NCBI GenBank assembly: GCA_903855985.1
Contig: CAIOAO010000103.1
Coordinates: forward strand, 1-64,000
Origin: an uncultured Opitutia bacterium
GTDB taxonomy: Bacteria; Verrucomicrobiota; Verrucomicrobiia; Opitutales; Opitutaceae
Length of the DNA stretch: 64,000 bases
Reading direction: 5' to 3'
The first letter of the stretch is position 1; the number at the start of each line of letters is the position of its first letter. Both the position numbers and the translations under genes were made by a program. Of this stretch, positions 24,223 through 32,724 are shown in pieces. Below the pieces are notes generated by a model. That model saw only the letters and a list, made by a program, of their open reading frames with translations. It did not search any database and was not told where the DNA came from.

Positions 24223-25618
24223 GGGCGGCCTCCCGCGCGACGGCGCCGTTCAGGGCCTGCTCCAGCTGGTAGCGGCGGCTGCCCTTCACAAACACCGCGC
24301 CGCGCCATTCGGCGTACACGCCCGCGATGGTCTCGAGGGCGGACACGATCTGGATCTGCCGCCGGAAATCACCCTGCTCGAGCACCCCCGCGCAGACCTC
24401 GTTCGCCAGCGTGCCGGTGACCAGGAGCCGGTCGGACTCGCGCAGGTTGAGCGAGCGGCCGAGCGCCCGGTGGTACGTCGCGGCCTCGGCGCCGAGCTCC
24501 TCCATGCAACCGATCACGTACAGCCGCGGCTCGGACGCCGGGGCGATGGCGTGGAACATCGCCAGCGCATCGGCCATCGAGGCGGGATTGGCGTTGTAGC
24601 AGTCGAGATAGAGCAGCCGGCCGTCCTCATGGCGGATCTCGCCCCGCAACGGGGCGGGCGTCCAGCCCGCCAGGCGGGACTGCAGCAACGCCGGCGCCAC
24701 CCCGAGGTGAATCGCGGCGGTCAGGGCAAGCGCGGCGTTCTGCGCCATGCCGTCCGTCATGCGCGGCAGCTTGAACATCGCCGGGGGCGGCGGGCCGTAG
24801 GCGATGACGATCACCGTCTCGGCCGGGCGCTGGAGGACGTTGAAATGGATCGTGTGCCGCGGCTGCGTGGCGGGGCGCAGCAGCGTGGAGCGCTCCAGCA
24901 CCAGCTGGTTCACGAACATGTCGCGGAACGCGGCAAACTGCGTGCACTGCTTCGGGAAGATGGCGACGCCCTTCGGCCGGATCGTGGCGGGCAGCACGGC
25001 CTTCTCGCGCGCCACGCCCTCGAGTCCGCCGAGTTCCTGGGTGTGCGCCGCGGCCACGAGCGTGATGAGCGCCACGTCGGGCTCGATCATGTCCGCGAGC
25101 GGCTTCATCTCGCCCGGCCCGCTGATGCCCGCCTCGATGACGGCGAATTTGTGCGCGGCGGGATCGAGCCGGGTGAGCGTGAGGGGAACGCCGAGGTGGT
25201 TGTTGAGGTTGCCCTCGGTCGCGAGCACCCCACCCGCCTCGCCGCCGAGCAAGAGGGCGAGGAGATTCTTGGTGGACGTCTTGCCCGCGCTGCCGGAAAC
25301 GCCGATCACCGGACCGCGAAAGGTCCGGCGGTGTTCGCGGGCGATGGCCTGGAACGCGAGGAGCGGATCCGCCACCACGAGCTGCGGCAGGGCCAGCGCG
25401 GGATTCGCGACCGCGACCAGCGCGGCGCTGGCACCGGCGGCCTGCGCCGCCGGGAGAAATTCATGCCCGTCGCGCTTCTCCGTTTTCAGCGCGACAAACA
25501 CGTGCCCCGTGCGGAGCTGGCGCGTGTCCATGGTGAAGCCCGCCAACGCCGCCGCCGGCGGGGCCGTCCAGCGGCCGCCGGTCCACGAGGCAAGTTGGGC
25601 TGGGGCAAAGGTGGGCAT
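24215..25618 (-). CDS. murF: UDP-MurNAc-tripeptide--D-Ala-D-Ala ligase MurF
   Basis: A 467-residue Mur ligase that adds the D-Ala-D-Ala dipeptide made by Ddl. Visible are DTRQLRTGHVFVALK (uridine-binding domain), the P-loop VSGSAGKTSTKN, EGNLNNHLGVPLTLTRL, EAGISGPGEM and DCYNANPASM, the usual MurF set. The start ATG overlaps the murE stop by one base. It overlaps mraY by 8 nt. Nothing missing. Confidence 0.96.
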   Translation of the reverse strand: MPTFAPAQLASWTGGRWTAPPAAALAGFTMDTRQLRTGHVFVALKTEKRDGHEFLPAAQAAGASAALVAVANPALALPQLVVADPLLAFQAIAREHRRTFRGPVIGVSGSAGKTSTKNLLALLLGGEAGGVLATEGNLNNHLGVPLTLTRLDPAAHKFAVIEAGISGPGEMKPLADMIEPDVALITLVAAAHTQELGGLEGVAREKAVLPATIRPKGVAIFPKQCTQFAAFRDMFVNQLVLERSTLLRPATQPRHTIHFNVLQRPAETVIVIAYGPPPPAMFKLPRMTDGMAQNAALALTAAIHLGVAPALLQSRLAGWTPAPLRGEIRHEDGRLLYLDCYNANPASMADALAMFHAIAPASEPRLYVIGCMEELGAEAATYHRALGRSLNLRESDRLLVTGTLANEVCAGVLEQGDFRRQIQIVSALETIAGVYAEWRGAVFVKGSRRYQLEQALNGAVAREAAHA

Positions 25619-27204
25619 CAGTCTTTCAGTGTCTTGATCCCGATCAGCTCGCGCACGACCTGCCGGTCATCGAACGGGATGACGGTGTCGGCGAATTCCT
25701 GGTAGCTCTCGTGGCCCTTGCCCGCGATCAGCAGGCAGTCGCCGGCCTTGGCGACATCGAGCGCGAGGCTGATGGCGCGGCGGCGGTCCTCGGTCCACGA
25801 GATCTTGTCCGGCGCCGTGACGCCGGCCTTCATGTCGGAGAAGATCTGCGTGAGCGCCTCGCTGCGGGGGTTGTCCGCCGTGGCGAAGGCAAAGTCGGCG
25901 AACTGCTGCACGGCCTTCACCATCAGCGGACGCTTGGTGCGGTCGCGGTTGCCGCCGCAGCCGAACACCACCAGCAGCCGGCCGGGCGTGATGGCGCGGA
26001 GCATGCCGAGGGCGTTGCGCAGGGCGTCGTCGGTGTGGGCGTAGTCCACGAGGACGTTGAACGGCTGGCCCTCCTCGATGCGCTCCATGCGGCCGGCAAC
26101 GCCGGCGAACGCGCGCAGGCGGGCGAGGAACACGACCGGGTCGCGACCGAGGCCCCACGCCGTCGCGATGGCGGCGAGAAGGTTGCTGACGTTGTAGCGG
26201 CCGATCAGCGGGGAATCGAGGTCCATGGTCCCGCCGGGCCAGACGAGGCGGAACGTGGTGTTCTTGAAATTGAGCGCGACGTTTTCCGCGCGAACGACCG
26301 CCGACGGGCTTTCGCCGTAGGTGACGGTTTTCACGCCGGCCGGGATGTGCGTGAGGAGTTGCCCGCCGTAGGGGTCGTCGAGGTTGACGACGGCGACCTT
26401 CGGCGCGGCGCCCGTGTGGCCGTTGAAGAGCCGGGTCTTCACGGCGAAGTAGGCGTCGAGCGTCTTGTGATAATCGAGGTGGTCGCGGGTGAGGTTGGTG
26501 AACACTGCCGCGCCAAACTGCAGGCCGAGCACGCGCTGCTGGTCGAGGCCGTGCGAACTGACCTCCATCACGGCCTGCTTGCAGCCCGCGTCACGCATCT
26601 GCGCCATCATGCCGTAGATGTCGAGGGACTCGGGCGTGGTGCGGAACGACGGCACGGTGCGCGCGCCGAGGTCGTAGTTGATCGTGCCGATCAGGCCGAC
26701 GCGCTGGTCGCCGTTGAGGAAGTGCTTGATGAGGTGCGTGACGGTCGTCTTGCCGTTCGTGCCGGTGACGCCGATGACCGTGAGGTCGCGGTCGGGATAC
26801 TTGTAGTAGCGCTGCGCCACGCGGGCGAGCGCGGCCCGGGCGTCGGCGACCTCGATGAACGTGACCTTGGCCGGGGCGTGCGCGGGCAGCTTCTGGGTGA
26901 CGACGGCGACGGCGCCGCGGCTCACGGCCTCGTCGATGTACGAGCCGCCGTCGGCGCGGAGGCCGGGCAGCGCGAAGAAGAGGTTGCCGGGGACGACGCG
27001 GCGGCTGTCCATCACGAGGCCGGAAATGGGGCGGTCGAGGCTGCCCTTGAGGGCAACGATCTCACCGTCGGCGAAATAATCGGAGAGTTTCGGGGCCATT
27101 TTGAAAACGCGGTTGCGGCTGAGGGTTTCCTGACGCGTGCGGTGCGCGGGACGCGGACGGAACGCGTGGATCAGGGGATAATCTTGAGTGAGGTAACCGA
27201 TCAC
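25618..27204 (-). CDS. murE: UDP-MurNAc-L-Ala-D-Glu--meso-DAP ligase MurE with N-terminal extension
   Basis: A 528-residue Mur ligase. It has the P-loop VTGTNGKTT (about 146-154), the ligand region FRTTPES, and the DNPR sequence in FATADNPRSEAL, which marks ligases specific for meso-diaminopimelate rather than lysine. A start at ATG 27099 (MAPKLSDYF) would give the usual length of 493 residues. However, GTG at 27204 has a strong AAGGAGG six bases upstream and overlaps the ftsI stop as GTGA. I therefore prefer it, which adds 35 basic residues (VIGYLTQDYPLIHAF onward). Both forms could be made. Confidence 0.95.
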   Translation of the reverse strand: MIGYLTQDYPLIHAFRPRPAHRTRQETLSRNRVFKMAPKLSDYFADGEIVALKGSLDRPISGLVMDSRRVVPGNLFFALPGLRADGGSYIDEAVSRGAVAVVTQKLPAHAPAKVTFIEVADARAALARVAQRYYKYPDRDLTVIGVTGTNGKTTVTHLIKHFLNGDQRVGLIGTINYDLGARTVPSFRTTPESLDIYGMMAQMRDAGCKQAVMEVSSHGLDQQRVLGLQFGAAVFTNLTRDHLDYHKTLDAYFAVKTRLFNGHTGAAPKVAVVNLDDPYGGQLLTHIPAGVKTVTYGESPSAVVRAENVALNFKNTTFRLVWPGGTMDLDSPLIGRYNVSNLLAAIATAWGLGRDPVVFLARLRAFAGVAGRMERIEEGQPFNVLVDYAHTDDALRNALGMLRAITPGRLLVVFGCGGNRDRTKRPLMVKAVQQFADFAFATADNPRSEALTQIFSDMKAGVTAPDKISWTEDRRRAISLALDVAKAGDCLLIAGKGHESYQEFADTVIPFDDRQVVRELIGIKTLKD

Positions 27205-29204
27205 CGGCGGCCTCCTTCCATGGCGAGGGCCGTGCGGCCCGAGGTGTCGTAGACGGGCTTGAGATCGAGATACTGGATGAGTTGTTCGCCGAGGCGCTTG
27301 AAGGATGGGGCGGCGACCTTCGCCCCGTAGGCGACGCCGCCCGGCGAGTGGGCGTCAGCATCGTCCACAATCACCGAAATCGCAACCTGGGGGTGGCTCG
27401 CGGGGAAGAAACCGACGAAGGAGGCGACGTGGTGCTTCTTCGAGGGCAGCAACCGGGTGGTGCCGTTGGCCATCACCTCGGGCATGTATTTCTGCGAGGT
27501 GCCGGTCTTGCCCGCGACCTCGTAGTTCGGGATGGCCGCCTCGGGCGCGGTGCCCTCGTTGCCATAGCGGGTCTTCCGGTCCGAGACCACGCCGGTCAGC
27601 AGGCGGGCCATGGTGCGGGCGGTTTCCGCCGTGATCACGCGCGACTTCGCGACGCCGAGGTAACGGTAAACGGGTTCGCCGGAGGAGTCATTGATCTGGC
27701 TGATGATCTGGGGCCGGAGCAGGTAGCCGCCGCTGGCGATGACGCCCATTGCCATGTGCATCTGCATCGGCGTGGCGGCGATGGACTGGCCCATCGGCAT
27801 GCGTGTGATGGTGAGGCCGTCCCATTTCGCCGGGGACGCCATCGAGCCGACAATCTCGCCGCCGACGGGAAAGCCGGAGAGCTGGCCGAAGCCGAACGCC
27901 CGGGCGTACCCGTAGAAGCGCTCATCCCCGAGCCTCATCGCCAGCTGCGCGGCGCCGCGGTTGCTGGAGTGCGAGATGATCTCGGCGACGGACAGCGGCT
28001 CGTCAAAGTGGTGGTCCTCGCCCGGCAGTCCGCGCGTCCGGCCCTTGTAGTCGATCTTGTCGATCGAGCAGTCAAAGCGCGACGCCGACGTGACCAGACC
28101 CTCGTTCAGCGCACCGGAAGCGGCGACGATCTTGAAGACGGAACCGGGCTCGTACATGTCGGACACCGCCACGTTGCGCATGGACCCCTGCTCCTCGGCC
28201 GTCACCAGGTTGTACTCGTTGAGGTTGAACGTCGGGTAGTTGGCCAGCGCGAGGATGAAACCCGTCTGCGGGTCGCTGATGATGATCGTGGCCTTCTGCG
28301 GGGAGTATTTTTTCGCGATGGCGTCGAGTTCCTCCTCGGCCATGTGCTGGATGGCGGAGTCGATGGACAGCCGGACGGTGAAGCCGTCGGACGCCGGGAC
28401 GTCGCGGGTGCGGAACTGCGCGAGTTCGCGGCGGAGCCCGTCGCGCTCGCCCTCGCGCCAGCCGTCGCGGCCGTGCAGGTAAAAATCGGCGTAGCGCTCG
28501 ATGCCGGCTGCGGGCTCGCCCTGCTTGTTGACGTAGCCGATGACGTGCGCGGCGAGGGAATTGTGCGGGTAGGCGCGGCGGTAGGCGCGCTGGCCGTAGA
28601 CACCCTTGATATCGAGCGCCTGGATCTTCGCGTAAGTGGATTCTTCGACCGTCTCACTCAACTTGGCCCAACGGATCGGGTGCTGGCCGTTTTCGTCGGC
28701 GTTGTCGTCGAGCACGGTGTCATCGGCGGGGGTGTCAGTCGCGGCGGCGGCGGGAGCGCCCGTGACCTTCGCGGCCGCGGCAAAGTTGAAATTGATCACC
28801 AAATCCCCCGGTTTCGCCGGCGACGAGGCGGGTGAGGCGTTCGTCGGGACGGCCGGGCGGGACTTGGTGAGAAGGGTCTTGGTCAGGTCGGCCAGCGGCA
28901 TGCCGATGAGCGCGGCGAGCTGCGGCCATTTTCGCTCGTCCTCCTTGCGGAGCGACTGCGGGTCCACGCCGAGGACGATGAGCGTCCGGCTGGTGGCGAG
29001 GATGCCGCCCTTGGAGTCGAGGATGTCCCCGCGGCGCGCGCTCTCGACGATGATCTGGCGGCGGGCCTTGTCGATGAAGCGGACCAGCACGTCGCGATCA
29101 ATGACGTGCAGGAAGACCAGCCGCGCACCGAGCCCGGCGAAGCAGACCAGGATGACAGCGGCCAGGAGGACGATGCGGTAACTGGAGGCAAAGCCCTTGG
29201 ACAT
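27201..29204 (-). CDS. ftsI: Septal penicillin-binding protein FtsI (PBP3, transpeptidase)
   Basis: A 667-residue class B penicillin-binding protein that cross-links septal peptidoglycan with FtsW. It has one N-terminal transmembrane helix (YRIVLLAAVILVCFAGLGARL), the pedestal domain with RRGDILDSKGG, and then the transpeptidase domain. Catalytic Ser355 is in the SxxK motif EPGSVFKI, SxN is at 413-415 (SHSSNRG) and KTG at 566-568 (AGKTGTSQ). Residues about 115-170 form an Ala/Pro/Asp-rich insertion in the pedestal, probably a flexible loop. The ATG at 29204 is chosen because it begins just before the anchor helix; a longer in-frame start upstream runs into ftsL. It follows ftsL by 5 nt. Confidence 0.96.
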   Translation of the reverse strand: MSKGFASSYRIVLLAAVILVCFAGLGARLVFLHVIDRDVLVRFIDKARRQIIVESARRGDILDSKGGILATSRTLIVLGVDPQSLRKEDERKWPQLAALIGMPLADLTKTLLTKSRPAVPTNASPASSPAKPGDLVINFNFAAAAKVTGAPAAAATDTPADDTVLDDNADENGQHPIRWAKLSETVEESTYAKIQALDIKGVYGQRAYRRAYPHNSLAAHVIGYVNKQGEPAAGIERYADFYLHGRDGWREGERDGLRRELAQFRTRDVPASDGFTVRLSIDSAIQHMAEEELDAIAKKYSPQKATIIISDPQTGFILALANYPTFNLNEYNLVTAEEQGSMRNVAVSDMYEPGSVFKIVAASGALNEGLVTSASRFDCSIDKIDYKGRTRGLPGEDHHFDEPLSVAEIISHSSNRGAAQLAMRLGDERFYGYARAFGFGQLSGFPVGGEIVGSMASPAKWDGLTITRMPMGQSIAATPMQMHMAMGVIASGGYLLRPQIISQINDSSGEPVYRYLGVAKSRVITAETARTMARLLTGVVSDRKTRYGNEGTAPEAAIPNYEVAGKTGTSQKYMPEVMANGTTRLLPSKKHHVASFVGFFPASHPQVAISVIVDDADAHSPGGVAYGAKVAAPSFKRLGEQLIQYLDLKPVYDTSGRTALAMEGGRR
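27205..27217 (-). promoter_or_regulatory. Strong ribosome binding site deciding the murE start
   Basis: Minus-strand AAGGAGG (27217-27211) with a 6-nt spacer before the GTG at 27204. It lies within the last codons of ftsI. The alternative downstream ATG (27099) has no comparable sequence. Confidence 0.7.
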
Positions 29205-29209
29205 GGGAG

Positions 29210-29605
29210 TCAGGGCGCGAGGCCGGCGACGCGGAGGGAGACGGTGACGGACTTGACGCCGTCGTTGAAGAGGCCGCGGTTGTGCTTCTCGGCGAGGCGC
29301 ATGACGGGATCGAACGGCAGGCGCACGATCTGATCCGCGGCCGGGGCCATCAGGCCCAGGTGCCACTCGCTGTTGCGCTGCTTGAGCAGGGCCGGGTCCT
29401 GTTCCGCCTCGAGCGTGGCCTTGGTCTCGTTCAGGCGGCGGTCGCACTCGGCGATCCGGGCGTCGAGGACCTTGGTGGCGTTGGCGGTCAGCGAGATCTG
29501 GTGGCGCATCCACACCATGCCGAGGCCGATGGAGCCGGTGAAGCAGATCATGACCAGCGTGTACACGAGCACCTGGTTCACAAAGGCGTGGTTCGAGAAT
29601 TTCAT
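29210..29605 (-). CDS. ftsL: FtsL-like division protein
   Basis: A 131-residue bitopic protein with one N-terminal transmembrane segment (VLVYTLVMICFTGSIGLGMVW), then a helical region with a heptad-like pattern (ISLTANATKVLDARIAECDRRLNETKATLEAE, in parts) that could form the FtsL coiled coil. A short C-terminal domain follows. Identification rests mainly on position between rsmH and ftsI, the FtsL slot of dcw clusters, and on topology; FtsL sequences are poorly conserved. It is longer than many FtsL proteins. Gaps are 17 nt to rsmH and 5 nt to ftsI. Confidence 0.75.
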   Translation of the reverse strand: MKFSNHAFVNQVLVYTLVMICFTGSIGLGMVWMRHQISLTANATKVLDARIAECDRRLNETKATLEAEQDPALLKQRNSEWHLGLMAPAADQIVRLPFDPVMRLAEKHNRGLFNDGVKSVTVSLRVAGLAP

Positions 29606-29622
29606 GGACGGACGGGCGCGGG

Positions 29623-30585
29623 TCAGAGTTTGCGGAGGGCGCGAAGCTTGGCGGAGCGGCTGCGGGGATTGGCGGCGAGTTCGGCGTCACCGGGCGTGAC
29701 GGGCTTGCGCGTGAGCGGCTCGGCGGACTTCACGCGGAAGTCCTGCGGCGTGGCGTCATCGGCGCTTTCCGGCTGGCCGCACTGGCGGCGGAAGAACTGC
29801 TTCACCGGCCGGTCCTCGAGGGAATGGAAGCTGATGACCGCGAGCACGCCGCCGGCGCGGAGCTTCGCGAAGGCCGCGGGCAGCGCGCGCTCGAGGGCGC
29901 CGATCTCGTCGTTGACCGCGATGCGAATGCCCTGGAAGGCACGCGTCGCGGGGTGGATCTTCATCGTGAAACGGTCGCGGGCGGGAATGGCCTCGGAAAT
30001 CACCCCCGCGAGCGACGCGGTGCGGCTGAGCGCCCCCGTGCCGCGGGCGGCCAGCAGCGCGCGGACGACGCGGCGCCAGTGGGATTCCTCGCCGAGGTCG
30101 CGGACGGCGCGGACGAGCATCTCCTCGGTCGCGGTCTCGAGCCAGCGCGAGGCGGGGACGCCGCTGCGGGTGTCCATGCGCATGTCGGCCGGGGCGTCGT
30201 GCCGGAAGGAAAAACCGCGCTCGGTGTCGTCGAGCTGGAACGACGAAACGCCCAGATCGAAGAGCGCGCCGTCAAACTCCCCTGTCGCCAGCTCCGCGAG
30301 CCGGCCAAAATCGTGGTCAATGAGCTCCAGCTGGCCGGGAAACTCCGCGGCGAGCGCCGCGGCGCGGGGCTGGGCGGCCGGGTCACGGTCGAAGGCGGTG
30401 ACCTGGATGCCGGGGGCCGAGGCCAGAATCGCGCGGGTGTGCCCGCCGCCGCCGAACGTGCCGTCGAGGTAGCGGCCGCCGGTCACCGGGGCGAGGAACT
30501 CCAGCACCTCGCGCAGCAGGACGGGCTGGTGACCGGGCGTCATGATGACAGTCGCGGAAAATTCCTCAGCGAGCACCGTGCGCAT
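29623..30585 (-). CDS. rsmH: 16S rRNA (cytosine1402-N4)-methyltransferase RsmH (MraW)
   Basis: A 320-residue SAM-dependent methyltransferase that modifies C1402 in the ribosomal P site. It has [13 protein letters not shown], the SAM motif [42 protein letters not shown] and the C-terminal [18 protein letters not shown]. Two starts compete: ATG 30585 (overlapping orf78 by 20 nt) and ATG 30543 ([10 protein letters not shown], giving the usual family N-terminus); neither has a clear ribosome site. The longer one is listed. It is a normal second or third gene of dcw clusters. Confidence 0.95.
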   Translation of the reverse strand: MRTVLAEEFSATVIMTPGHQPVLLREVLEFLAPVTGGRYLDGTFGGGGHTRAILASAPGIQVTAFDRDPAAQPRAAALAAEFPGQLELIDHDFGRLAELATGEFDGALFDLGVSSFQLDDTERGFSFRHDAPADMRMDTRSGVPASRWLETATEEMLVRAVRDLGEESHWRRVVRALLAARGTGALSRTASLAGVISEAIPARDRFTMKIHPATRAFQGIRIAVNDEIGALERALPAAFAKLRAGGVLAVISFHSLEDRPVKQFFRRQCGQPESADDATPQDFRVKSAEPLTRKPVTPGDAELAANPRSRSAKLRALRKL

Positions 30586-30802
30586 GGGAGGCGTGCCGCA
30601 GCGAATGGGGCTTGGCCGGCGTGACGAGACGGAGAATCAGGCTGTCGCGCACGCGGGGCGTGACGACCGTGGCGGAGAACGACAGGCCCGAGTCGGCATC
30701 AATCCAGGCCGGATAGGCCGGGCGCAGCGTGTTCAACGCGGCGGCGACCTGACGCAGTGACTTGCGCACTGCGGAAACCTTGGCTTTCGCGGAATTTTTC
30801 AT
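30566..30802 (-). CDS. Small basic protein of unknown function between mraZ and rsmH
   Basis: A 78-residue unrecognised protein ([26 protein letters not shown]..., strongly basic with a His-rich end). No signal peptide or membrane helix is visible. The ATG is 2 nt after the mraZ stop and the end overlaps or touches rsmH, so it is positioned as a translationally coupled member of the operon. Codon use resembles its neighbours. There is a weak similarity of the first half to a helix-turn pattern, but nothing diagnostic. It could be a lineage-specific division or ribosome factor, or simply a short non-functional frame. Confidence 0.55.
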   Translation of the reverse strand: MKNSAKAKVSAVRKSLRQVAAALNTLRPAYPAWIDADSGLSFSATVVTPRVRDSLILRLVTPAKPHSLRHASHAHGAR

Positions 30803-30804
30803 GG

Positions 30805-31257
30805 TCAAATTCCAATCCGGCGCATCAGGTCCCCGAAGTTCTCGCCGGAGGTGCGATCCTCCACCTTGCCCCACCGGGCCGGCGCGTAGATGTTGAACTT
30901 CGTCAGCGAACCCACCAGCACCGCGTCCCGCTTGATGCCGGCATGCGCCATCAACGCCTCGTCGAGGCTGATGCGCCCGGCCTTGTCGAACGAGAACGAC
31001 TGCGTCTGCGCGAAAAACCGCGCGACAAAATCCTGCCCCGCCCCGTCGCTCAGCGCCATCGTGGCGATCTTCGCGTGGAGCTTATCCACCTCGGCGGGCG
31101 GCAGCACCGCGATGTAACCGTCCGGGTGCGGCGTCGCCAAAAACGTGTCGGCTTCCTCGTGCGCGTACCGCCACGCCGACGGGACCGTGAGACGGTTCTT
31201 GTCGTCGAGGGTGTGCCTGAAAAGGCCGGTATAAAACGGTTTGCCGGGTAACGCCAT
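30805..31257 (-). CDS. mraZ: Transcriptional regulator MraZ
   Basis: A 150-residue AbrB-like (SpoVT) DNA-binding protein made of two related halves: FRHTLDDKNRLTVPSAWRY near the N-terminus and SFSFDKAGRISLDEALMAHAG in the second half. MraZ forms ring-shaped oligomers and binds spaced TGGG-type repeats upstream of its own gene, repressing the dcw operon in Escherichia coli. Here the gene is first in the cluster and is preceded by four matching boxes (31281-31315), so autoregulation is very likely. orf78 follows after 2 nt. Confidence 0.96.
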   Translation of the reverse strand: MALPGKPFYTGLFRHTLDDKNRLTVPSAWRYAHEEADTFLATPHPDGYIAVLPPAEVDKLHAKIATMALSDGAGQDFVARFFAQTQSFSFDKAGRISLDEALMAHAGIKRDAVLVGSLTKFNIYAPARWGKVEDRTSGENFGDLMRRIGI

Positions 31258-31280
31258 TTGGGTCGCGGGGCGCTATTCGT

Positions 31281-31315
31281 CCCACAACGCCCCATTTCAA
31301 CCCATTTTACCCCAC
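31281..31315 (-). promoter_or_regulatory. Four MraZ boxes at exact 10-bp spacing
   Basis: Read on the minus strand: GTGGG, ATGGG, ATGGG and GTGGG, each separated by exactly 5 nt. In plus coordinates these are 31311-31315, 31301-31305, 31291-31295 and 31281-31285. This is the known MraZ operator form (TGGG repeats, one per helical turn). The last box ends 24 nt before the mraZ ATG. A TTGACG at 31324-31319 is a possible -35 element just upstream, but no convincing -10 at the right distance was seen. Confidence 0.85.
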
Positions 31316-31421
31316 GACCGTCAAGCAATTACCCCTGAAAAAACGCGATTTTTTGTTCACATCTTATTCCCAAACGGAGGGTTTGTTACATTTCGCAAAC
31401 GCGGCGCGTTTACGGATGGGG

Positions 31422-31510
31422 GCCCGCGAAACACGCGAATCAGCGCGAATTCGATCCAAGCCGGGTGGGGCTGGGTTTTGTTCGCGTCAATTCGCGTGAT
31501 TCGCGGGCAA
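31422..31510. repeat. Dispersed palindromic element, family A copy 2
   Basis: GCCCGCGAA at 31422-31430 pairs with TTCGCGGGC at 31500-31508. The pairing extends imperfectly inward (about 28 nt per arm, with CACGCGAAT matching). The right arm (31481-31510) matches the element at 7506-7535 in 27 of 30 positions. It is located about 60 nt upstream of the GAF-type reductase gene. Confidence 0.8.
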
Positions 31511-31570
31511 AAACGGTTGGGAATTCGCTCGCCTGCCCCGCCGTCAAAAATACACCGTCCCCCTCCCCGC

Positions 31571-32074
31571 ATGTTCGAAGTCAAAACCACCGCCGGCGCC
31601 TCGAAGGCGGAAATCTACCTCGAGCTGACGACCCAGCTGACCGGGCTGTTGTCGGGGGAAACGAATGGCCTGGCCAACGCCGCCAACACCGCCGCCCTGC
31701 TGTTCGCCGGGCTCGGCGAAGTGAACTGGGCGGGATTTTATTTTCTGCGCGGCGGCGAACTGGTCCTCGGGCCGTTCCAGGGCAAGGTCGCCTGCGTGCG
31801 GCTCCAACTCGGCCGCGGCGTCTGCGGCACCGCGGCGCAGCGGCGCACCACGGTCGTCGTGACTGACGTGGAAAAATTTCCCGGCCACGTCGCCTGCGAT
31901 CACGCCTCGCGCGCGGAGATCGTCGTACCGCTGATCAAGGCCGGCAAGCTGATCGGCGTGCTCGACGTGGACAGCCCGTCGCTCGCGCGCTTCGACGCGA
32001 CCGACGCGGCCGGCCTGGAAAAAGTGGCGCAGATTTTCCTGCAGGGCTCCGACGTCCAGTACCTCGCCGACTGA
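31571..32074 (+). CDS. msrC: Free methionine-R-sulfoxide reductase (GAF domain)
   Basis: A 167-residue single GAF-domain enzyme that reduces free L-methionine-R-sulfoxide. The three cysteines of this family are present: KVACVRLQ and GRGVCGTAA in the middle, and GHVACDHASRAEIVVPL further on. The VNWAGFYF segment and the C-terminal GVLDVDSP also fit the fRMsr pattern. The ATG at 31571 gives the expected N-terminus; upstream in-frame sequence is dispersed repeat. It is followed by msrA on the same strand after a 116-nt repeat-filled gap, which makes a methionine-repair pair. Confidence 0.9.
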   Translation: MFEVKTTAGASKAEIYLELTTQLTGLLSGETNGLANAANTAALLFAGLGEVNWAGFYFLRGGELVLGPFQGKVACVRLQLGRGVCGTAAQRRTTVVVTDVEKFPGHVACDHASRAEIVVPLIKAGKLIGVLDVDSPSLARFDATDAAGLEKVAQIFLQGSDVQYLAD

Positions 32075-32107
32075 CTTCCCCAGCAAACGATGAACGCCTC
32101 ATCTAGA

Positions 32108-32197
32108 TTGTCATCGCGAGCGCGGCGCAGCCAAGCGTGGCGATCCATCCGGATGGATTGCTTCGTCGCCCCCCGAGCGGGCTCCTCGCAATGACAA
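32108..32197. repeat. Dispersed 90-bp palindromic element carrying the msrA start codon
   Basis: TTGTCATCGCGAG at 32108-32120 pairs with CTCGCAATGACAA at 32185-32197 (12 of 13 positions). The centre is a second palindrome around CCATCCGGATGG. The msrA ATG (32191-32193) is part of the right terminal arm. Elements with such ends (TTGTCATTGCGAG ... CTCGCAATGACAA) are familiar to me as dispersed repeats of many environmental bacterial genomes. Confidence 0.85.
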
Positions 32198-32724
32198 ACC
32201 TTGATTCGCTGGTCCTCGGCGGCGGTTGTTTTTGGTGTCTGGACGCGGCCTATCAGCTATTGCCCGGCGTCACCCGCGTGACCTGCGGTTATGCCGGCGG
32301 ACATGTTGATAACCCTTCGTATGAAGCGGTTTACACCGATAAGACCGGCCACGTCGAGGTCGTGAAAATCGACTACGATCCGGCGAAAATCACCTTGGAG
32401 CGGTTGCTCGAATTTTTCTGGCAGGTGCACGACCCCACCCGGGCCGACGGCCAGGGTGTGGAGGACATCGGCACGCGTTATCTCTCCCGCATCTACACCA
32501 CGAGCGAGGTGCAGCGGATCGCCGCGGAAAAATCCCGCGCAGTCGAGCAGGCCACACTCACGAAACCGATCGCGACGGAAATCTCGCCGCTGAAAAAATT
32601 CTGGCCCGCCGAGGAGTATCACCAGAACTATTTCGCCCAGCATCCGGAGCGCGCCTACTGCGCCGCCGTCATCAAGCCGAAGATCAAGAAACTGAAAACC
32701 TCCCTGGCCCACGGAACCCACTGA
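32191..32724 (+). CDS. msrA: Peptide methionine-S-sulfoxide reductase MsrA
   Basis: A 177-residue enzyme that reduces methionine-S-sulfoxide in proteins and free form. The active site GGGCFWCLDAAY is close to the N-terminus, with VTCGYAGGHVDNPSYE, PAEEYHQNYF and a C-terminal Cys in RAYCAAVIKPK as a possible resolving residue. The ATG at 32191 lies in the terminal arm of one dispersed repeat. The final residues (LAHGTH) and stop codon lie in the arm of a different repeat at 32707. A GTG at 32137, also inside the first repeat, is an alternative start. No clear ribosome site is present. It is probably cytoplasmic. Confidence 0.95.
   Translation: MTNLDSLVLGGGCFWCLDAAYQLLPGVTRVTCGYAGGHVDNPSYEAVYTDKTGHVEVVKIDYDPAKITLERLLEFFWQVHDPTRADGQGVEDIGTRYLSRIYTTSEVQRIAAEKSRAVEQATLTKPIATEISPLKKFWPAEEYHQNYFAQHPERAYCAAVIKPKIKKLKTSLAHGTH

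Larger units (their letters stand above)
31258..31570. other. 313-nt divergent intergenic region between mraZ and the GAF-type Met sulfoxide reductase
   Basis: It contains the MraZ boxes near the mraZ side, an AT-richer patch (about 31330-31390, including runs of A and T that could hold promoter elements), and then the family A repeat copy 2 (31422-31510). No protein-coding frame is supported; the frame that continues upstream of the GAF gene is translated repeat sequence. Confidence 0.7.

Noticed and set aside
31296-31332. A sigma70 promoter (TTGACG plus TAAAAT) for mraZ
   Set aside because: The two hexamers are only about 9 nt apart. At normal spacing from TTGACG no good -10 exists, so I did not list a promoter.
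31241-31570. In-frame extension of the GAF-type reductase upstream of 31571
   Set aside because: The translated residues come from the dispersed repeat and the mraZ operator region; the GAF protein has its normal start at 31571.
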